Notes: generated from the letters alone by a model not told the origin. A stretch of 64,000 nt of DNA from Micromonospora sp. MW-13 (GCF_003434305.1 NZ_QKKX01000061.1:1-64000); one strand, 5' to 3'. Counted from the stretch's first letter, positions 8,221 through 17,547 are shown. Made by a program: numbers and translations.

Positions 8221-10134
8221 GTGGCACCACCACCTCAGGGACAGATGCGGCCCGGACGGCAGCTCGCCGTGCTCGGGCTCATCTTCGTCGTCCTCTATCT
8301 CATGGTGTTCTTCTCGGGCGGCGCCAGTGGTGGCTTCAAGGACCGGCTGGAGCCTCGGCTCGGCCTGGACCTGATCGGCGGCACCCGGCTGACGCTCGAG
8401 GCGACGAACAGCATCGACGGCAAGCCCCCGACGGCGGAGAACCTCGAAGAGGCCCGCCAGATCATCGAGAGCCGGGTCAACGCCTACGGCGTGGCCGAGG
8501 CCGAGGTGGTCACCGAGGGCAACCGGAACATCGTCATCTCCCTGCCCGGTGAGAACCGCGACCTCACCGACGTCGGCAGCGCCGCCGAGCTGCGCTTCCG
8601 CAAGGTGCTCAAGGTCGCCGACGGCAGCGGCGCGGTGGCTCCCCCGGCCGCCACGCCGGCCCCGGCCCCGTCCGGCAGCGCCAGCCCCAAGCCGTCCGGC
8701 AGCGCCAGCCCCAAGCCGTCCGGCAGCGCCTCGGCCGGGGCGAAGGCGAGCGCGTCGCCGAGCGCCGGCGGACAGGGCGGCGGGGCGCCGGCCCCGAGCG
8801 CCAGCGCCTCCGCGCCGGCCTCGCCGAGCGCCGCCGCACCGTCGCCCAGCGCCAGCGCCGAGCCGGTGCCGCAGGGTGTCGAGGAGCAGCGCAAGGCCGT
8901 CCAGCAGAAGGTGGGGGCCGCCGCCTGGCAGGCCGCGACCGCGCTCCAGGCCCCGGCCGATCTGACCACCGACCCGTCGCTGGGCGAGAAGCTCAAGCCG
9001 TTCGGCACGCTCTCCGCGCGTGAGGTCGCGGTGCTGCCGGCGGAGATGCAGTTCAACGTCCCGACGATCGGCTGTGCCCAGCTCGACCAGCGCCCGGCGG
9101 CGTCGATCAAGGACGAGAAGCAGAAGGCGGTCGCCTGCGAGGACGGCGTCCAGAAGTACCTGCTCGACGTGGCGAAGGTGCTCGGCACCGACGTCGGCGA
9201 CGCCAACGCGGTGCTCGACCAGACCAGCTCCTGGGTGGTCAGCCTCGACTTCAAGGGCAAGGGTCAGGAGAAGTGGACCAGCCTGACCCGGGAGGCGTTC
9301 ACCAACGAGGGCCAGGCGTGCGACCAGACCGCGCTGGGCCAGGACGGCAAGTGCCGGGTCGCCGTCGTCCTCGACAACAAGGTGGTCTCCTCGCCGGAGA
9401 TCCAGGGCGTGCTGACCGGTGACTCGCAGATCACCGGCAGCTTCGACAACAAGGCGGCCAGCGCCCTCGCCAGCCAGCTGCGCTACGGCGCGCTGCCGGT
9501 GACTTTCGAGCCGCAGGAGCAGCAGAACGTCACCGCCACCCTCGGCGCCAGCCACCTGCGCGCGGGCCTGCTCGCCGCCGGCATCGGCATGCTGCTGGTC
9601 ATCATCTACTCGTTCTTCTACTACCGCCTGCTCGGCTCGGTCATCTTCCTGAGCCTGGTGCTGTCGGCGCTGCTGGTCTTCGGCGCGCTGGTGGTGCTCG
9701 GCCGGCAGATCGGCTTCACCCTCACCCTCGCCGGCATCGCCGGCATGATCGTCTCGCTGGGCGTGGCGGCGGACTCGTTCGTCATCTACTTCGAACGGCT
9801 CAAGGACGAGATCCGCGAGGGGCGCAGCCCGCGCAGCGCGGTGCCGCGGGCGTGGATCCGGGCCCGCCGCACGATCATCTCGGCCAACGCGATCACCCTC
9901 ATGTCGGCCGTGGTGCTCTACGTCGTCTCGGTCGGCGCGGTGAAGGGCTTCGCCTTCGCGCTCGGCCTGGCCACGGTGCTCGACCTGGTCGTGGTCTTCC
10001 TCTTCCGTCACCCGATCATGACGATGTTCGCCCGGACCCGGGCGTTCCTGTCCCCGCGGGTCAGCGGTCTCGGCCGCGCCCTTCCCGCGCGGACCGAGCA
10101 GGCCACCCGCACCTCGCGCGTCAAGGAGGCCTGA
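8221..10134 (+). CDS. secD: Protein translocase subunit SecD
   Basis: A 637-residue RND-type membrane protein that works with SecF to pull exported proteins across the membrane using the proton gradient. TM1 is at about residues 16-33, followed by the LGLDLIGGTRLTLEA segment. The extracytoplasmic P1 domain carries a low-complexity Ala/Pro/Ser/Lys insert (about residues 139-222) that includes a tandem 24-bp repeat encoding PSGSASPK. Five further helices fill about residues 455-600. The GTG at 8221, directly before the charged N-terminus of TM1, was chosen over the upstream open frame, which runs through the structured leader. secF begins 2 nt after the secD stop. Confidence 0.96.
   Translation: MAPPPQGQMRPGRQLAVLGLIFVVLYLMVFFSGGASGGFKDRLEPRLGLDLIGGTRLTLEATNSIDGKPPTAENLEEARQIIESRVNAYGVAEAEVVTEGNRNIVISLPGENRDLTDVGSAAELRFRKVLKVADGSGAVAPPAATPAPAPSGSASPKPSGSASPKPSGSASAGAKASASPSAGGQGGGAPAPSASASAPASPSAAAPSPSASAEPVPQGVEEQRKAVQQKVGAAAWQAATALQAPADLTTDPSLGEKLKPFGTLSAREVAVLPAEMQFNVPTIGCAQLDQRPAASIKDEKQKAVACEDGVQKYLLDVAKVLGTDVGDANAVLDQTSSWVVSLDFKGKGQEKWTSLTREAFTNEGQACDQTALGQDGKCRVAVVLDNKVVSSPEIQGVLTGDSQITGSFDNKAASALASQLRYGALPVTFEPQEQQNVTATLGASHLRAGLLAAGIGMLLVIIYSFFYYRLLGSVIFLSLVLSALLVFGALVVLGRQIGFTLTLAGIAGMIVSLGVAADSFVIYFERLKDEIREGRSPRSAVPRAWIRARRTIISANAITLMSAVVLYVVSVGAVKGFAFALGLATVLDLVVVFLFRHPIMTMFARTRAFLSPRVSGLGRALPARTEQATRTSRVKEA
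8668..8715 (+). repeat. Tandem 24-bp repeat inside secD
   Basis: Two exact 24-bp units (8668-8691 and 8692-8715), plus a partial third, encode PSGSASPK twice. They lie in the low-complexity insert of the extracytoplasmic P1 domain and could expand or contract by slippage without changing frame. Confidence 0.85.
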
Positions 10135-10135
10135 G

Positions 10136-11326
10136 ATGGCTAAGACTGGATTGGCGAGCCGCCTCTACCGGGGCGAGGCCGGCCTCGACGTCATCGGCCG
10201 GCGCAAGCTGTGGTTCACCGTCGCCGGGGTGCTGATCCTGATCTCGGTGCTCAGCTTCGCCGTGCGGGGCTTCAGCCTGGGCATCGAGTTCGCCGGCGGC
10301 AACTCGTTCCAGGTGCCGGCCAGCGTCGGCACGCTGGAGCAGGCCGAGGAGAAGGTCGACGCGGCGCTGGCGAGCGCTGCGGGTGGTGCCGAGGTGGTCA
10401 CCGCGCAGAAGGTCGGCGGCACCGGCGGCGACTACTACGAGATGCGTACCTCGCAGCTCAACGCCGAGCAGGCCAACGCGGCCAAGGCGGAGATGGCCCG
10501 GGCGTTCGGCATCCAGCCGGACCAGATCAGCGGCAACCAGGTCAGCGAGGCGTGGGGCAGCCAGGTCACCTCCCGGGCCATGCTGGGTCTGGTGATCTTC
10601 GTCGCGCTGGTGATGGTCTACCTGATCCTGCGCTTCGAGTGGCGGATGGCGGTGGCGGCCGTCTCCTCGCTGTTCATGAACCTGATCCTCACCGCCGGCA
10701 TCTACTCGCTGGTCGGATTCGAGGTGACCCCGTCGACGATCATCGGGTTCCTCACGATCCTGGGCTTCGCGCTCTACGACGTGGTGGTGGTCTTCGACAA
10801 GGTCCAGGAGAACACCCGGGGCATCACCGCGAACAACAACCAGACGTACGGCGAGGCGGCCAACCTGGCGATCAACCAGAGCCTCATGCGGTCGCTGAAC
10901 ACCTCGGTGGTGGCCCTGCTCCCCGTCGGCGGCCTGCTGTTCATCGGCGCCGGCCTGCTGGGCGCGGGCACCCTGAAGGACCTCGGCCTGGTGCTCTTCG
11001 TCGGTATGGCGGTCGCGTTCCTGACCTCGATCCTGCTGGCCACCCCGCTGCTGGTGCTGCTGAAGAACTACGAGCCGCGGATCCAGGCGCACAACAAGCG
11101 GGTGCTGGCCCGGCGGGGCGCCCTGGCCCGGGGCGAGATCACCCCGAAGGGTGCGCCGCGCCCGGCCGGGGAGGACGACGAGCCCATCGACCCGGAGGAG
11201 GCGGCCCTGGCCGGGGCCGCGCCGAAGGTGGGCGCCCGGCCCGCCGGCAAGCGCGCGGGCGGAGCCCGGGGCGGTCGCCCCGCCGGCGGCGGCGGTAACC
11301 GGCCGGGCGGCGCGAAGCGCCGCTGA
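10136..11326 (+). CDS. secF: Protein translocase subunit SecF
   Basis: A 396-residue partner of SecD. TM1 is near residues 25-43, the GIEFAGGNSFQV segment follows, and five C-terminal helices contain the conserved TILGFALYDVVVVFDKVQEN region. The C-terminal ~75 residues form a basic Arg/Gly/Pro/Ala-rich cytoplasmic tail ending in GGAKRR, longer than in the E. coli protein but common in actinobacteria. The ATG lies 2 nt after the secD stop codon, so translation is coupled. Confidence 0.96.
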   Translation: MAKTGLASRLYRGEAGLDVIGRRKLWFTVAGVLILISVLSFAVRGFSLGIEFAGGNSFQVPASVGTLEQAEEKVDAALASAAGGAEVVTAQKVGGTGGDYYEMRTSQLNAEQANAAKAEMARAFGIQPDQISGNQVSEAWGSQVTSRAMLGLVIFVALVMVYLILRFEWRMAVAAVSSLFMNLILTAGIYSLVGFEVTPSTIIGFLTILGFALYDVVVVFDKVQENTRGITANNNQTYGEAANLAINQSLMRSLNTSVVALLPVGGLLFIGAGLLGAGTLKDLGLVLFVGMAVAFLTSILLATPLLVLLKNYEPRIQAHNKRVLARRGALARGEITPKGAPRPAGEDDEPIDPEEAALAGAAPKVGARPAGKRAGGARGGRPAGGGGNRPGGAKRR

Positions 11327-11357
11327 CGCGACCGGGGAGACACCCACCGGAGACGGT

Positions 11358-11407
11358 GACGACGGCGTCCTTCATGCTGTGCGAGCGGCGTGGAGGACGC
11401 CGTCGTC
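11358..11407 (+). terminator. secF-apt intergenic hairpin
   Basis: A 14-bp perfect inverted repeat (11358-11371 with 11394-11407) encloses a 22-nt loop in the 103-nt gap between secF and apt. There is no T-tract, which is usual for high-GC terminators. It could be a terminator or an attenuator, since the apt ribosome site (GAAGGGAG) begins only 4 nt after it. Confidence 0.5.
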
Positions 11408-11429
11408 GTACGAAGGGAGACGGGACCGC

Positions 11430-11996
11430 GTGACGGAGACGCACAGCGCCGGGGTACGGGGAGACAGCGGCCCGCAGGTCGCCGAGTTGGTCGCCAGCCG
11501 TGTGCTGGACGTGCCGGACTTCCCGAAGCCCGGCGTCATGTTCAAGGACCTGATGCCGCTCTTCGCCGACGGCACCGTGTTCGGCCAGGTGGTCGACGGG
11601 ATCGTGGCGTACCACGGGCGGGAGTCGTTCGACGCCGTGGTCGGGATCGAGGCCCGGGGCTTCGTGATCGCGGCGGCCGTCGCGTACGCCACCGGGGTCG
11701 GCGTGGTGCCGGTGCGCAAGGCCGGCAAGCTGCCCCGCCCCGCCTACTCGGCCTCGTACGCGCTGGAGTACGGCGAGGCGACGCTGGAGCTGCACGAGGA
11801 CGCGTTCACCGCCGGGCACCGGGTGCTGGTGGTCGACGACGTGCTCGCCACCGGGGGGACCGCCGAGGCCACCCTCGACCTGGTGGAGCGGGCCGGCGGC
11901 ACCGTCGCCGGCTTCACCGTGCTGCTGGAGCTCGGCTTCCTCGGTGGCCGGGAGCGGCTCGCCCCGCGGCCGGTGCACGCCCTGCTCCAGGTCTGA
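11430..11996 (+). CDS. apt: Adenine phosphoribosyltransferase
   Basis: A 188-residue type I phosphoribosyltransferase that salvages adenine to AMP using PRPP. The N-terminal DFPKPGVMFKDL segment and the PRPP-binding loop VLVVDDVLATGGTAEAT (about residues 132-148) are diagnostic. GTG 11430 was chosen because it is preceded by GAAGGGAG at a good distance; the open frame runs far upstream into secF. The order secF-apt-rel is conserved in actinobacteria. Confidence 0.95.
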   Translation: MTETHSAGVRGDSGPQVAELVASRVLDVPDFPKPGVMFKDLMPLFADGTVFGQVVDGIVAYHGRESFDAVVGIEARGFVIAAAVAYATGVGVVPVRKAGKLPRPAYSASYALEYGEATLELHEDAFTAGHRVLVVDDVLATGGTAEATLDLVERAGGTVAGFTVLLELGFLGGRERLAPRPVHALLQV

Positions 11997-12144
11997 GCGG
12001 CCCGTGCCGGCCGGCGACCCCGCCCGGCGACTCGGGACCGGGGCGGCGTCCGGTCCGTGCCCGGCTGACCGATTGGTCGTGGCGGCCGTCGGACGGACCC
12101 GGTGCGGTCCGTCCGGCGGAGCGGCGGGGCACCGTGCGTGCGGG

Positions 12145-12157
12145 TAGCATTGCCCAT
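12145..12157 (+). promoter_or_regulatory. Putative rel promoter -10 box
   Basis: TAGCAT at 12145-12150 fits the TANNNT pattern and would place the transcript start near 12157, giving a leader of about 90 nt before the GTG at 12247. A TTG codon at 12157 is in frame but has no ribosome site. Confidence 0.4.
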
Positions 12158-12246
12158 TGCTGAGCGGGCGGGAGATTGCCCGGGCGGCGGAAGACCAGGC
12201 CGGCCGGCGCACGGTCGGCATACCCCGGCGAGCGGTGAGGAGGCCG

Positions 12247-14724
12247 GTGTCCCACGATGTCGTCCCCCCGGTGGAGGGCACGGTGCACCCGACAGGCGAC
12301 GCTGACGGCTCGGTGACCGACAAGGGAGCTGACCTGCGGGGCGCGATCCCCGGGAGCGAGGGGGATTCCGCCCACGCAGACGGCGGCACTCCGGCGGCCG
12401 GCGTCCTGGAGCCGCTGTCGGCCGACGACTCCGGCGACCCGTTGCCGGGCGCCGGCTTCGCGCTCTCCAACGCGCCCACCGGGCGGCGGGTGCGGGCCCG
12501 GCTGGCCCGGTTCAACGCGCCCTGGCAGACCTCGCAGGTCAGCGAGGTGCTGGAGCCGCTGATCTCCTCCCATCGGGTGAACCACCCCAAGGCCGACGCC
12601 CGGCTGCTCCAGCGGGCGTTCGACACGGCGGCCCGCTGGCACTCGGGCCAGTACCGCAAGTCCGGCGACCCGTACATCACCCACCCACTGGCGGTGTCCA
12701 CCATCCTGGCGAACCTGGGGATGGACACCACCACCCTGGTCGCCGCGCTGCTGCACGACACGATCGAGGACACCGAGTACACCCTCGACCAGATGAAGGC
12801 GGACTTCGGCGGCGAGGTAGCGCTGCTCGTCGACGGGGTGACCAAGCTCGACAAGGTCAAGCTCGGCGACGCCGCCAAGGCGGAGACGATCCGCAAGATG
12901 GTCGTGGCGATGGCCAAGGACCCCCGGGTCCTGGTGATCAAGCTGGCCGACCGGCTGCACAACATGCGCACCCTGACCTTCCTGCCCCGCCCGAAGCAGG
13001 AGCAGAAGGCCAAGGAGACGCTGGAGATCCTGGCGCCCCTGGCCCACCGGCTGGGCATGAACACGATCAAGTGGGAGCTGGAGGACCTCGCCTTCGGCAC
13101 GCTGTTCCCGAAGCGGTTCGAGGAGATCCTCCGGCTGATCGGGGAGCACCAGCCGCAGCGGGAGTCGTTGCTGCGCCAGGTGACCCAGAAGGTGGGCACC
13201 GACCTGAAGGCCGCCAAGATCAAGGCGGAGACGACGGGCCGGCCGAAGCACCTGTACTCGATCTACCAGAAGATGATCGTGCGGGGTCGCGACTTCAACG
13301 ACATCTACGACCTGGTCGGGGTGCGGATCCTGGTCGACACGGTGCGGGACTGCTACGCCGCGTTGGGCGTGATCCACGCGAACTGGCAGCCGGTGCCGGG
13401 CCGGTTCAAGGACTACATCGCGATGCCCAAGTTCAACATGTACCAGTCGTTGCACACGACGGTCATCGGGCCGACCGGCAAGCCGGTGGAGATGCAGATC
13501 CGCACGTACGCGATGCACCGCACCGCCGAGTTCGGCATCGCCGCGCACTGGAAGTACAAGGAGCACAAGGGCACCCAGATCGTCGGCCCACCGGCGCACA
13601 TCGACGAGATGACCTGGCTGCGCCAGCTGCTGGACTGGCAGCGGGAGGCGGCCGACCCGAGCGAGTTCCTGGACGCGCTGCGCTTCGACCTGTCCAGCCA
13701 GGAGGTGTACGTCTTCACCCCCAAGGGCGACGTCATCCCGCTGCCGACCGGGTCGACGCCGGTGGACTTCGCGTACGCGGTGCACACCGAGGTGGGGCAC
13801 AAGTGCATCGGGGCGCGGGTCAACGGCAAGCTGGTGCCGCTGGAGTCGACGCTGTCCAACGGCGACGTGATCGAGATCTTCACGTCGAAGTCCGAGACGG
13901 CGGGGCCGACGCAGGACTGGCTGGGCTTCGTCAAGAGCCCCCGGGCGCGGACGAAGATCCGCCAGTACTTCAACAAGGAGCGGCGCGAGGAGGCGATCGA
14001 GGCCGGCAAGGACTCGATCGTCAAGGCGATGCGCAAGCAGGGCATGCCGTTGCAGCGGATGCTCACCTCCGACGCGCTGATGGCGATCGCCCGGGACCTG
14101 CACCTGGCCGACGTGGCCTCGCTCTACGCGGCGGTCGGCGACAGCCAGGTCTCCGCCCAGTCGGTGGTGCAGAAGCTGATGGCCGCGTACGGCGGCGAGG
14201 AGGGCGCGGCGGAGGACATCGCCGAGACCGCCGTCGCCACCCGGCCGCCGCGCAGCCGGCAGAGCAGCGCCGACCCCGGCGTGGTGGTCCGGGGGGTCAG
14301 CGACGTCTGGATCAAGCTGGCCCGGTGCTGCACCCCGGTCCCGCCGGACTCCGTCTTCGGGTTCGTCACCCGCTCCGGCGGGGTCAGCGTGCACCGGGAC
14401 GACTGCGCCAACGCCGAGGACCTGCGGGCCCAGGACGAGCGGGTGGTCGAGGTCAGCTGGAAGCTCACCTCCGCCTCGACGTTCCTGGTCGCCATCCAGG
14501 TCGAGGCGCTGGACCGGCACAAGCTGCTCGCCGACGTGACCCGGGTGCTCTCCGAGGAGCGGGTCAACATCCTCTCCGCCACGGTCACCACCACCCGGGA
14601 CCGGGTGGCGGTCAGCCGGTTCAGCTTCGAGATGGCCGACCCGAAGCACCTGGGCCACCTGCTGGCCGCCGTCCGCAAGGTCGACGGCGTCTTCGACGCG
14701 TACCGGGTCACCTCGGGGTCCTGA
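12247..14724 (+). CDS. relA: Bifunctional (p)ppGpp synthetase/hydrolase (Rel)
   Basis: An 825-residue RSH protein controlling the stringent response. Order: a variable N-terminal ~110 residues; an HD hydrolase domain with intact HDTIEDT; a synthetase domain with GRPKHLYSIYQKM and the GRFKDYIAMPK segment (RxKD type, the signature of bifunctional Rel rather than synthase-only RelA); a TGS domain beginning VYVFTPKGDVIPLP; a zinc-finger region with CCTPVPPD; and a C-terminal ACT domain. The GTG at 12247 follows GAGGAGG by 4 nt, and I prefer it to TTG 12157. The protein would both make and degrade (p)ppGpp at the ribosome. Confidence 0.95.
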   Translation: MSHDVVPPVEGTVHPTGDADGSVTDKGADLRGAIPGSEGDSAHADGGTPAAGVLEPLSADDSGDPLPGAGFALSNAPTGRRVRARLARFNAPWQTSQVSEVLEPLISSHRVNHPKADARLLQRAFDTAARWHSGQYRKSGDPYITHPLAVSTILANLGMDTTTLVAALLHDTIEDTEYTLDQMKADFGGEVALLVDGVTKLDKVKLGDAAKAETIRKMVVAMAKDPRVLVIKLADRLHNMRTLTFLPRPKQEQKAKETLEILAPLAHRLGMNTIKWELEDLAFGTLFPKRFEEILRLIGEHQPQRESLLRQVTQKVGTDLKAAKIKAETTGRPKHLYSIYQKMIVRGRDFNDIYDLVGVRILVDTVRDCYAALGVIHANWQPVPGRFKDYIAMPKFNMYQSLHTTVIGPTGKPVEMQIRTYAMHRTAEFGIAAHWKYKEHKGTQIVGPPAHIDEMTWLRQLLDWQREAADPSEFLDALRFDLSSQEVYVFTPKGDVIPLPTGSTPVDFAYAVHTEVGHKCIGARVNGKLVPLESTLSNGDVIEIFTSKSETAGPTQDWLGFVKSPRARTKIRQYFNKERREEAIEAGKDSIVKAMRKQGMPLQRMLTSDALMAIARDLHLADVASLYAAVGDSQVSAQSVVQKLMAAYGGEEGAAEDIAETAVATRPPRSRQSSADPGVVVRGVSDVWIKLARCCTPVPPDSVFGFVTRSGGVSVHRDDCANAEDLRAQDERVVEVSWKLTSASTFLVAIQVEALDRHKLLADVTRVLSEERVNILSATVTTTRDRVAVSRFSFEMADPKHLGHLLAAVRKVDGVFDAYRVTSGS

Positions 14725-14736
14725 CCCGCACACGAC

Positions 14737-14767
14737 AGCGCCCGCCGGCTCGCAGCCGGCGGGCGCT
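14737..14767. terminator. Bidirectional terminator between rel and cyclophilin
   Basis: A 14-bp perfect inverted repeat (14737-14750 with 14754-14767) with a 3-nt loop lies between the convergent ends of rel (+) and the cyclophilin gene (-). Confidence 0.8.
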
Positions 14768-14784
14768 TCGTCGTTGCGGAGGGC

Positions 14785-15621
14785 TCAGCCCTGCGGCTCG
14801 CTCATCGTCACCTTCTTGATGACGACCTCCTTCTTGGGGTGGCCACCGCCGGCCTGCTGGGCGAACGCCTTGTCGTCGCCGGCCTTGGCGACGGCCTCGA
14901 CGATGTCCATGCCGCCGGTGATCGTGCCCAGGACGGTGTAGTTCGGGTCGAGCTGCGAGTCGCCGTAGACGATGAAGAACTGGCTGCCGGTGCTGCCGGG
15001 CTGCTCCGATTTGGCCATCGCGATGACCCCCTTCGGGTAGGCGGGGCGCTTGTCGGTGGGCAGGTTCTCCTCGGCCAGCCTGTACGCCGGGCCACCGGTG
15101 CCGTCGGTGTCCCGCCAGCCCTTGCCGGTCGCGCTCGGGTCACCGCACTGGAGCACCTGGATGCCCTCGGTGACCAGGCGGTGGCACTTGCTGTTGTCGA
15201 AGAAGTTCTTGCTCGCCAGGTGGGTGAAGCTGGCCGCGGTGCACGGCGTGGCGGCCCGGTCGACCTTGGCGGTGATCGGGCCCAGGTTGGTGTCCATGGT
15301 CAGGGTCTGCACGCCGGTGTTCGCCTGCTGGGCCTGCGGCAGCCCGACGTCCTTGATCTCCTTGGTGCGGCTCTCCTTGGGGATCTCGGTGAACGCGCAC
15401 TGCACGAAACCGCTATTGGCGGCGGTGTCCTGCTTCTTGTCGTCGCTGCCGACGGTGGTGGCCAGCCACACGGTGCCGGCGACCACGAGCAACAGGGCCG
15501 CCCCGGCGCCGACGATCGCCTGCGTCTGCCGGCGCTTGCGGGCCTTGGCCGCCTGCGCGGCCATGTTCCGCTGGAGTCGGGCCTTCGCCGCCGCGCGCTG
15601 CCGCTCTTTCGTGGACGTCAC
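14785..15621 (-). CDS. Membrane-anchored cyclophilin-type peptidyl-prolyl isomerase
   Basis: A 278-residue protein. A basic N-terminus (about 1-30) precedes one transmembrane helix (about 33-55), then a linker and a cyclophilin domain (about 100-275) containing ASFTHLASKNFFDNSKCHRL, GTGGPAYRLAEEN and GSQFFIVYGDS. It would catalyse proline isomerisation of exported proteins outside the membrane, but the canonical active-site Arg/Phe pattern is divergent, so activity may be weak. It is the upper half of a tandem pair with the gene at 15686-16564, same strand, suggesting an old duplication. Both lie next to rel and hisS, as in other actinomycetes. Confidence 0.9.
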   Translation of the reverse strand: MTSTKERQRAAAKARLQRNMAAQAAKARKRRQTQAIVGAGAALLLVVAGTVWLATTVGSDDKKQDTAANSGFVQCAFTEIPKESRTKEIKDVGLPQAQQANTGVQTLTMDTNLGPITAKVDRAATPCTAASFTHLASKNFFDNSKCHRLVTEGIQVLQCGDPSATGKGWRDTDGTGGPAYRLAEENLPTDKRPAYPKGVIAMAKSEQPGSTGSQFFIVYGDSQLDPNYTVLGTITGGMDIVEAVAKAGDDKAFAQQAGGGHPKKEVVIKKVTMSEPQG

Positions 15622-15685
15622 GGTCGATCCTCCTGGACTGTGTCTCTGGCGCGGTCTGTGCCGCAGTGTGTGGGGCGGGGCCCGG

Positions 15686-16564
15686 TCAGCCGGCGCTCGG
15701 GCTGGCCGCCGGAGCGCCCGACGCCGGGGCGGTCGCGGCCGGTGCCGACTCGCCGACGGTGAGACTCTGGATCACCACGTCGGTCTTCGGCTTGACCTTG
15801 GCTCCACTCCCATTGTCCACGGTCGGGAGGGCACCGATCTTCGTGATCACGTCGAGCCCGCCGGTGACCCTGCCGATCACCGGGTAGACCGGCTTGTCGG
15901 GGTTGTAGTCCTTGAAGAAGACGAGGAACTGGCTGCCGTTGGCGCCCGGCGGGTTGGCCATCATCGCGACCGTGCCCTTCGGGTACGCCGGGGGCTGGCC
16001 GGGGGCGGGGCTGGCCGACGGGCTCGCCTCGGGCGCCGTGGGGACGTTCTCGTCGTAGAACGAGTATTTCGGCCCGCCCAGGCCGGTGCCGCTCGGGTCG
16101 CCGCAGCGCAGCGCGCCCTCGGCGGTGATCTCGTGGCACGTGGTGTTGTCGTAGAAGCCCCGGCTGGCCAGGTGGGCGATGCTCGCCCCGGCGCAGGGGG
16201 CCGAGGCGAGGTCCAGCTCCGCGGTGACCGGCGCGCCCTGGTTGGTGGTGACGGTCATCGTCCGGGTGCCCTCGGTCGGCAGGCCGGTGGTGGCCGGGGT
16301 GCCGACGTCCTTGAGGTTGGTGTTCGCGGTGGCGTCCTGCGGCGTCCAGAGGCAGACGTCCTCGGCGGCCGTGTTCTTCTCCGGGTCGTCGTCGAAGGCG
16401 CCCAGCGCCCACGCCGAGCCGGCCACGATCAACGCGAGCACCACGGCGGCGCCGACGCCGGCCTGGATCTGCCGACGGCGCCTGGTCCGGGCGGCCCGTC
16501 GGGCCAGCTGCCGGTCGAGCTTGGCCCGCGCCAGTTTGCGCTGCCGGTCCCTGCTGGAAGCCAC
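15686..16564 (-). CDS. Membrane-anchored cyclophilin-type peptidyl-prolyl isomerase (second copy)
   Basis: A 292-residue paralogue of the neighbour at 14785-15621 with the same plan: Arg-rich cytoplasmic N-terminus, a helix at about residues 34-55, then a cyclophilin domain with GASIAHLASRGFYDNTTCHE and GSQFLVFFKDYN. An Ala/Pro-rich tail ends the protein. An extra Pro/Ser/Ala loop (near SASPAPGQPPAY) distinguishes it. The GTG at 16564 is preceded by AGGAAGGGGAG. It is transcribed first of the pair, with 64 nt before the next start. Substrates are unknown. Confidence 0.88.
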   Translation of the reverse strand: MASSRDRQRKLARAKLDRQLARRAARTRRRRQIQAGVGAAVVLALIVAGSAWALGAFDDDPEKNTAAEDVCLWTPQDATANTNLKDVGTPATTGLPTEGTRTMTVTTNQGAPVTAELDLASAPCAGASIAHLASRGFYDNTTCHEITAEGALRCGDPSGTGLGGPKYSFYDENVPTAPEASPSASPAPGQPPAYPKGTVAMMANPPGANGSQFLVFFKDYNPDKPVYPVIGRVTGGLDVITKIGALPTVDNGSGAKVKPKTDVVIQSLTVGESAPAATAPASGAPAASPSAG

Positions 16565-16827
16565 CCGTGCTCCCCTTCCTCTACCCTGACGGTCACCGGC
16601 GGGTTTGGGCGTCGCGCCCCGTGGGGCGGCACGTGCGCCACGCCACACGCCCGCCAGAGTGTACGGGTACCGGCTGGGAATGTGGTGTACCAGGGCCTCG
16701 CCGGGTTTATCGGAGGCAGTCACTGCGCCCCCTGGGGCCGGCGGGGCGGGTGGGTCGACGGAATCCGCTCGCCGTTGCGGCTAGGCTGCCAGGGCAGGGA
16801 CGGCAGCTCGACGGAAGGGGAGCGGAC
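16565..16827. promoter_or_regulatory. Divergent promoter region
   Basis: These 263 nt separate the divergent cyclophilin (-) and metallo-hydrolase (+) genes. On the plus strand TAGGCT at 16782-16787 is a good -10 candidate, about 40 nt before the GTG. On the minus strand TACACT (16663-16658) is a possible -10. I see no gene or strong palindrome here. Confidence 0.4.
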
Positions 16828-17547
16828 GTGCTCGTGGCCGGCTTTCCCGCGGACGCCTTCGGCACCAACTGCTACGTGGTGGCGACCGCGCCGGGGGAGC
16901 AGTGCGTGGTGGTCGACCCGGGCATCGGGGTGATCGACCGGCTCGACGCCGTGCTCGCCGAGCACCGCCTGCACCCGGCCGCCGTGCTGCTCACCCACGG
17001 CCACCTCGACCACACCTTCTCCGTCGCGCCGGTCTGCGGCGCCCGGGGCGTCACCGCGTACGTCCACCCCGACGACCGGGAGCTGCTGGCCGACCCGGGC
17101 AAGGCGCTGTCGATGGACCTCACCCAGCTCTTCGGCGGCCGGCTGCCCTACACCGAGCCCGACGACGTCGCCGAGCTGGCCGACGGGGCCACCCTCGCCC
17201 TGGCCGGCCTGGAGATCACCGTCGACCACGCCCCGGGCCATACCGGCGGGTCGGTGCTGTTCCGGCTGCCCGGCGCCGGCTCGCCCTGGGAGGCCGAGCA
17301 GGTCTGCCTCTCCGGCGACGTGCTGTTCGCCGGCTCGATCGGCCGCACCGACCTGTGGGGCGGCAGCATGCCCCGGATGCTCGCCAGCCTGCGGGACAAG
17401 ATCCTCCCGCTGGCCGACGACACCGTGGTGCTGCCCGGCCACGGCCCCGCGACCACCATCGGGCGCGAGCGCGCGAGCAACCCGTACCTCGTCGAGGTGG
17501 CGGGCTCCGGCGACGCGCGCCCCGCCGCGCCCCGCCGCGGTCTCTAG
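16828..17547 (+). CDS. MBL-fold metallo-hydrolase (glyoxalase II-like)
   Basis: A 239-residue metallo-beta-lactamase-fold hydrolase. The metal-binding motif THGHLDH (about residues 55-61), the DHAPGHTGGS histidine, SGDVLF aspartate and final PGHGP histidine are all present, giving a complete dinuclear zinc site. Its position beside hisS is conserved in actinomycetes, where it is annotated as a hydroxyacylglutathione-hydrolase-like enzyme; the real substrate is not known. GTG 16828 has GGAAGGGGAG upstream. Confidence 0.9.
   Translation: MLVAGFPADAFGTNCYVVATAPGEQCVVVDPGIGVIDRLDAVLAEHRLHPAAVLLTHGHLDHTFSVAPVCGARGVTAYVHPDDRELLADPGKALSMDLTQLFGGRLPYTEPDDVAELADGATLALAGLEITVDHAPGHTGGSVLFRLPGAGSPWEAEQVCLSGDVLFAGSIGRTDLWGGSMPRMLASLRDKILPLADDTVVLPGHGPATTIGRERASNPYLVEVAGSGDARPAAPRRGL

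Noticed and set aside
12157..12246. TTG start for Rel
   Set aside because: No ribosome site; GTG 12247 has GAGGAGG upstream and 12157 coincides with the probable transcript start.
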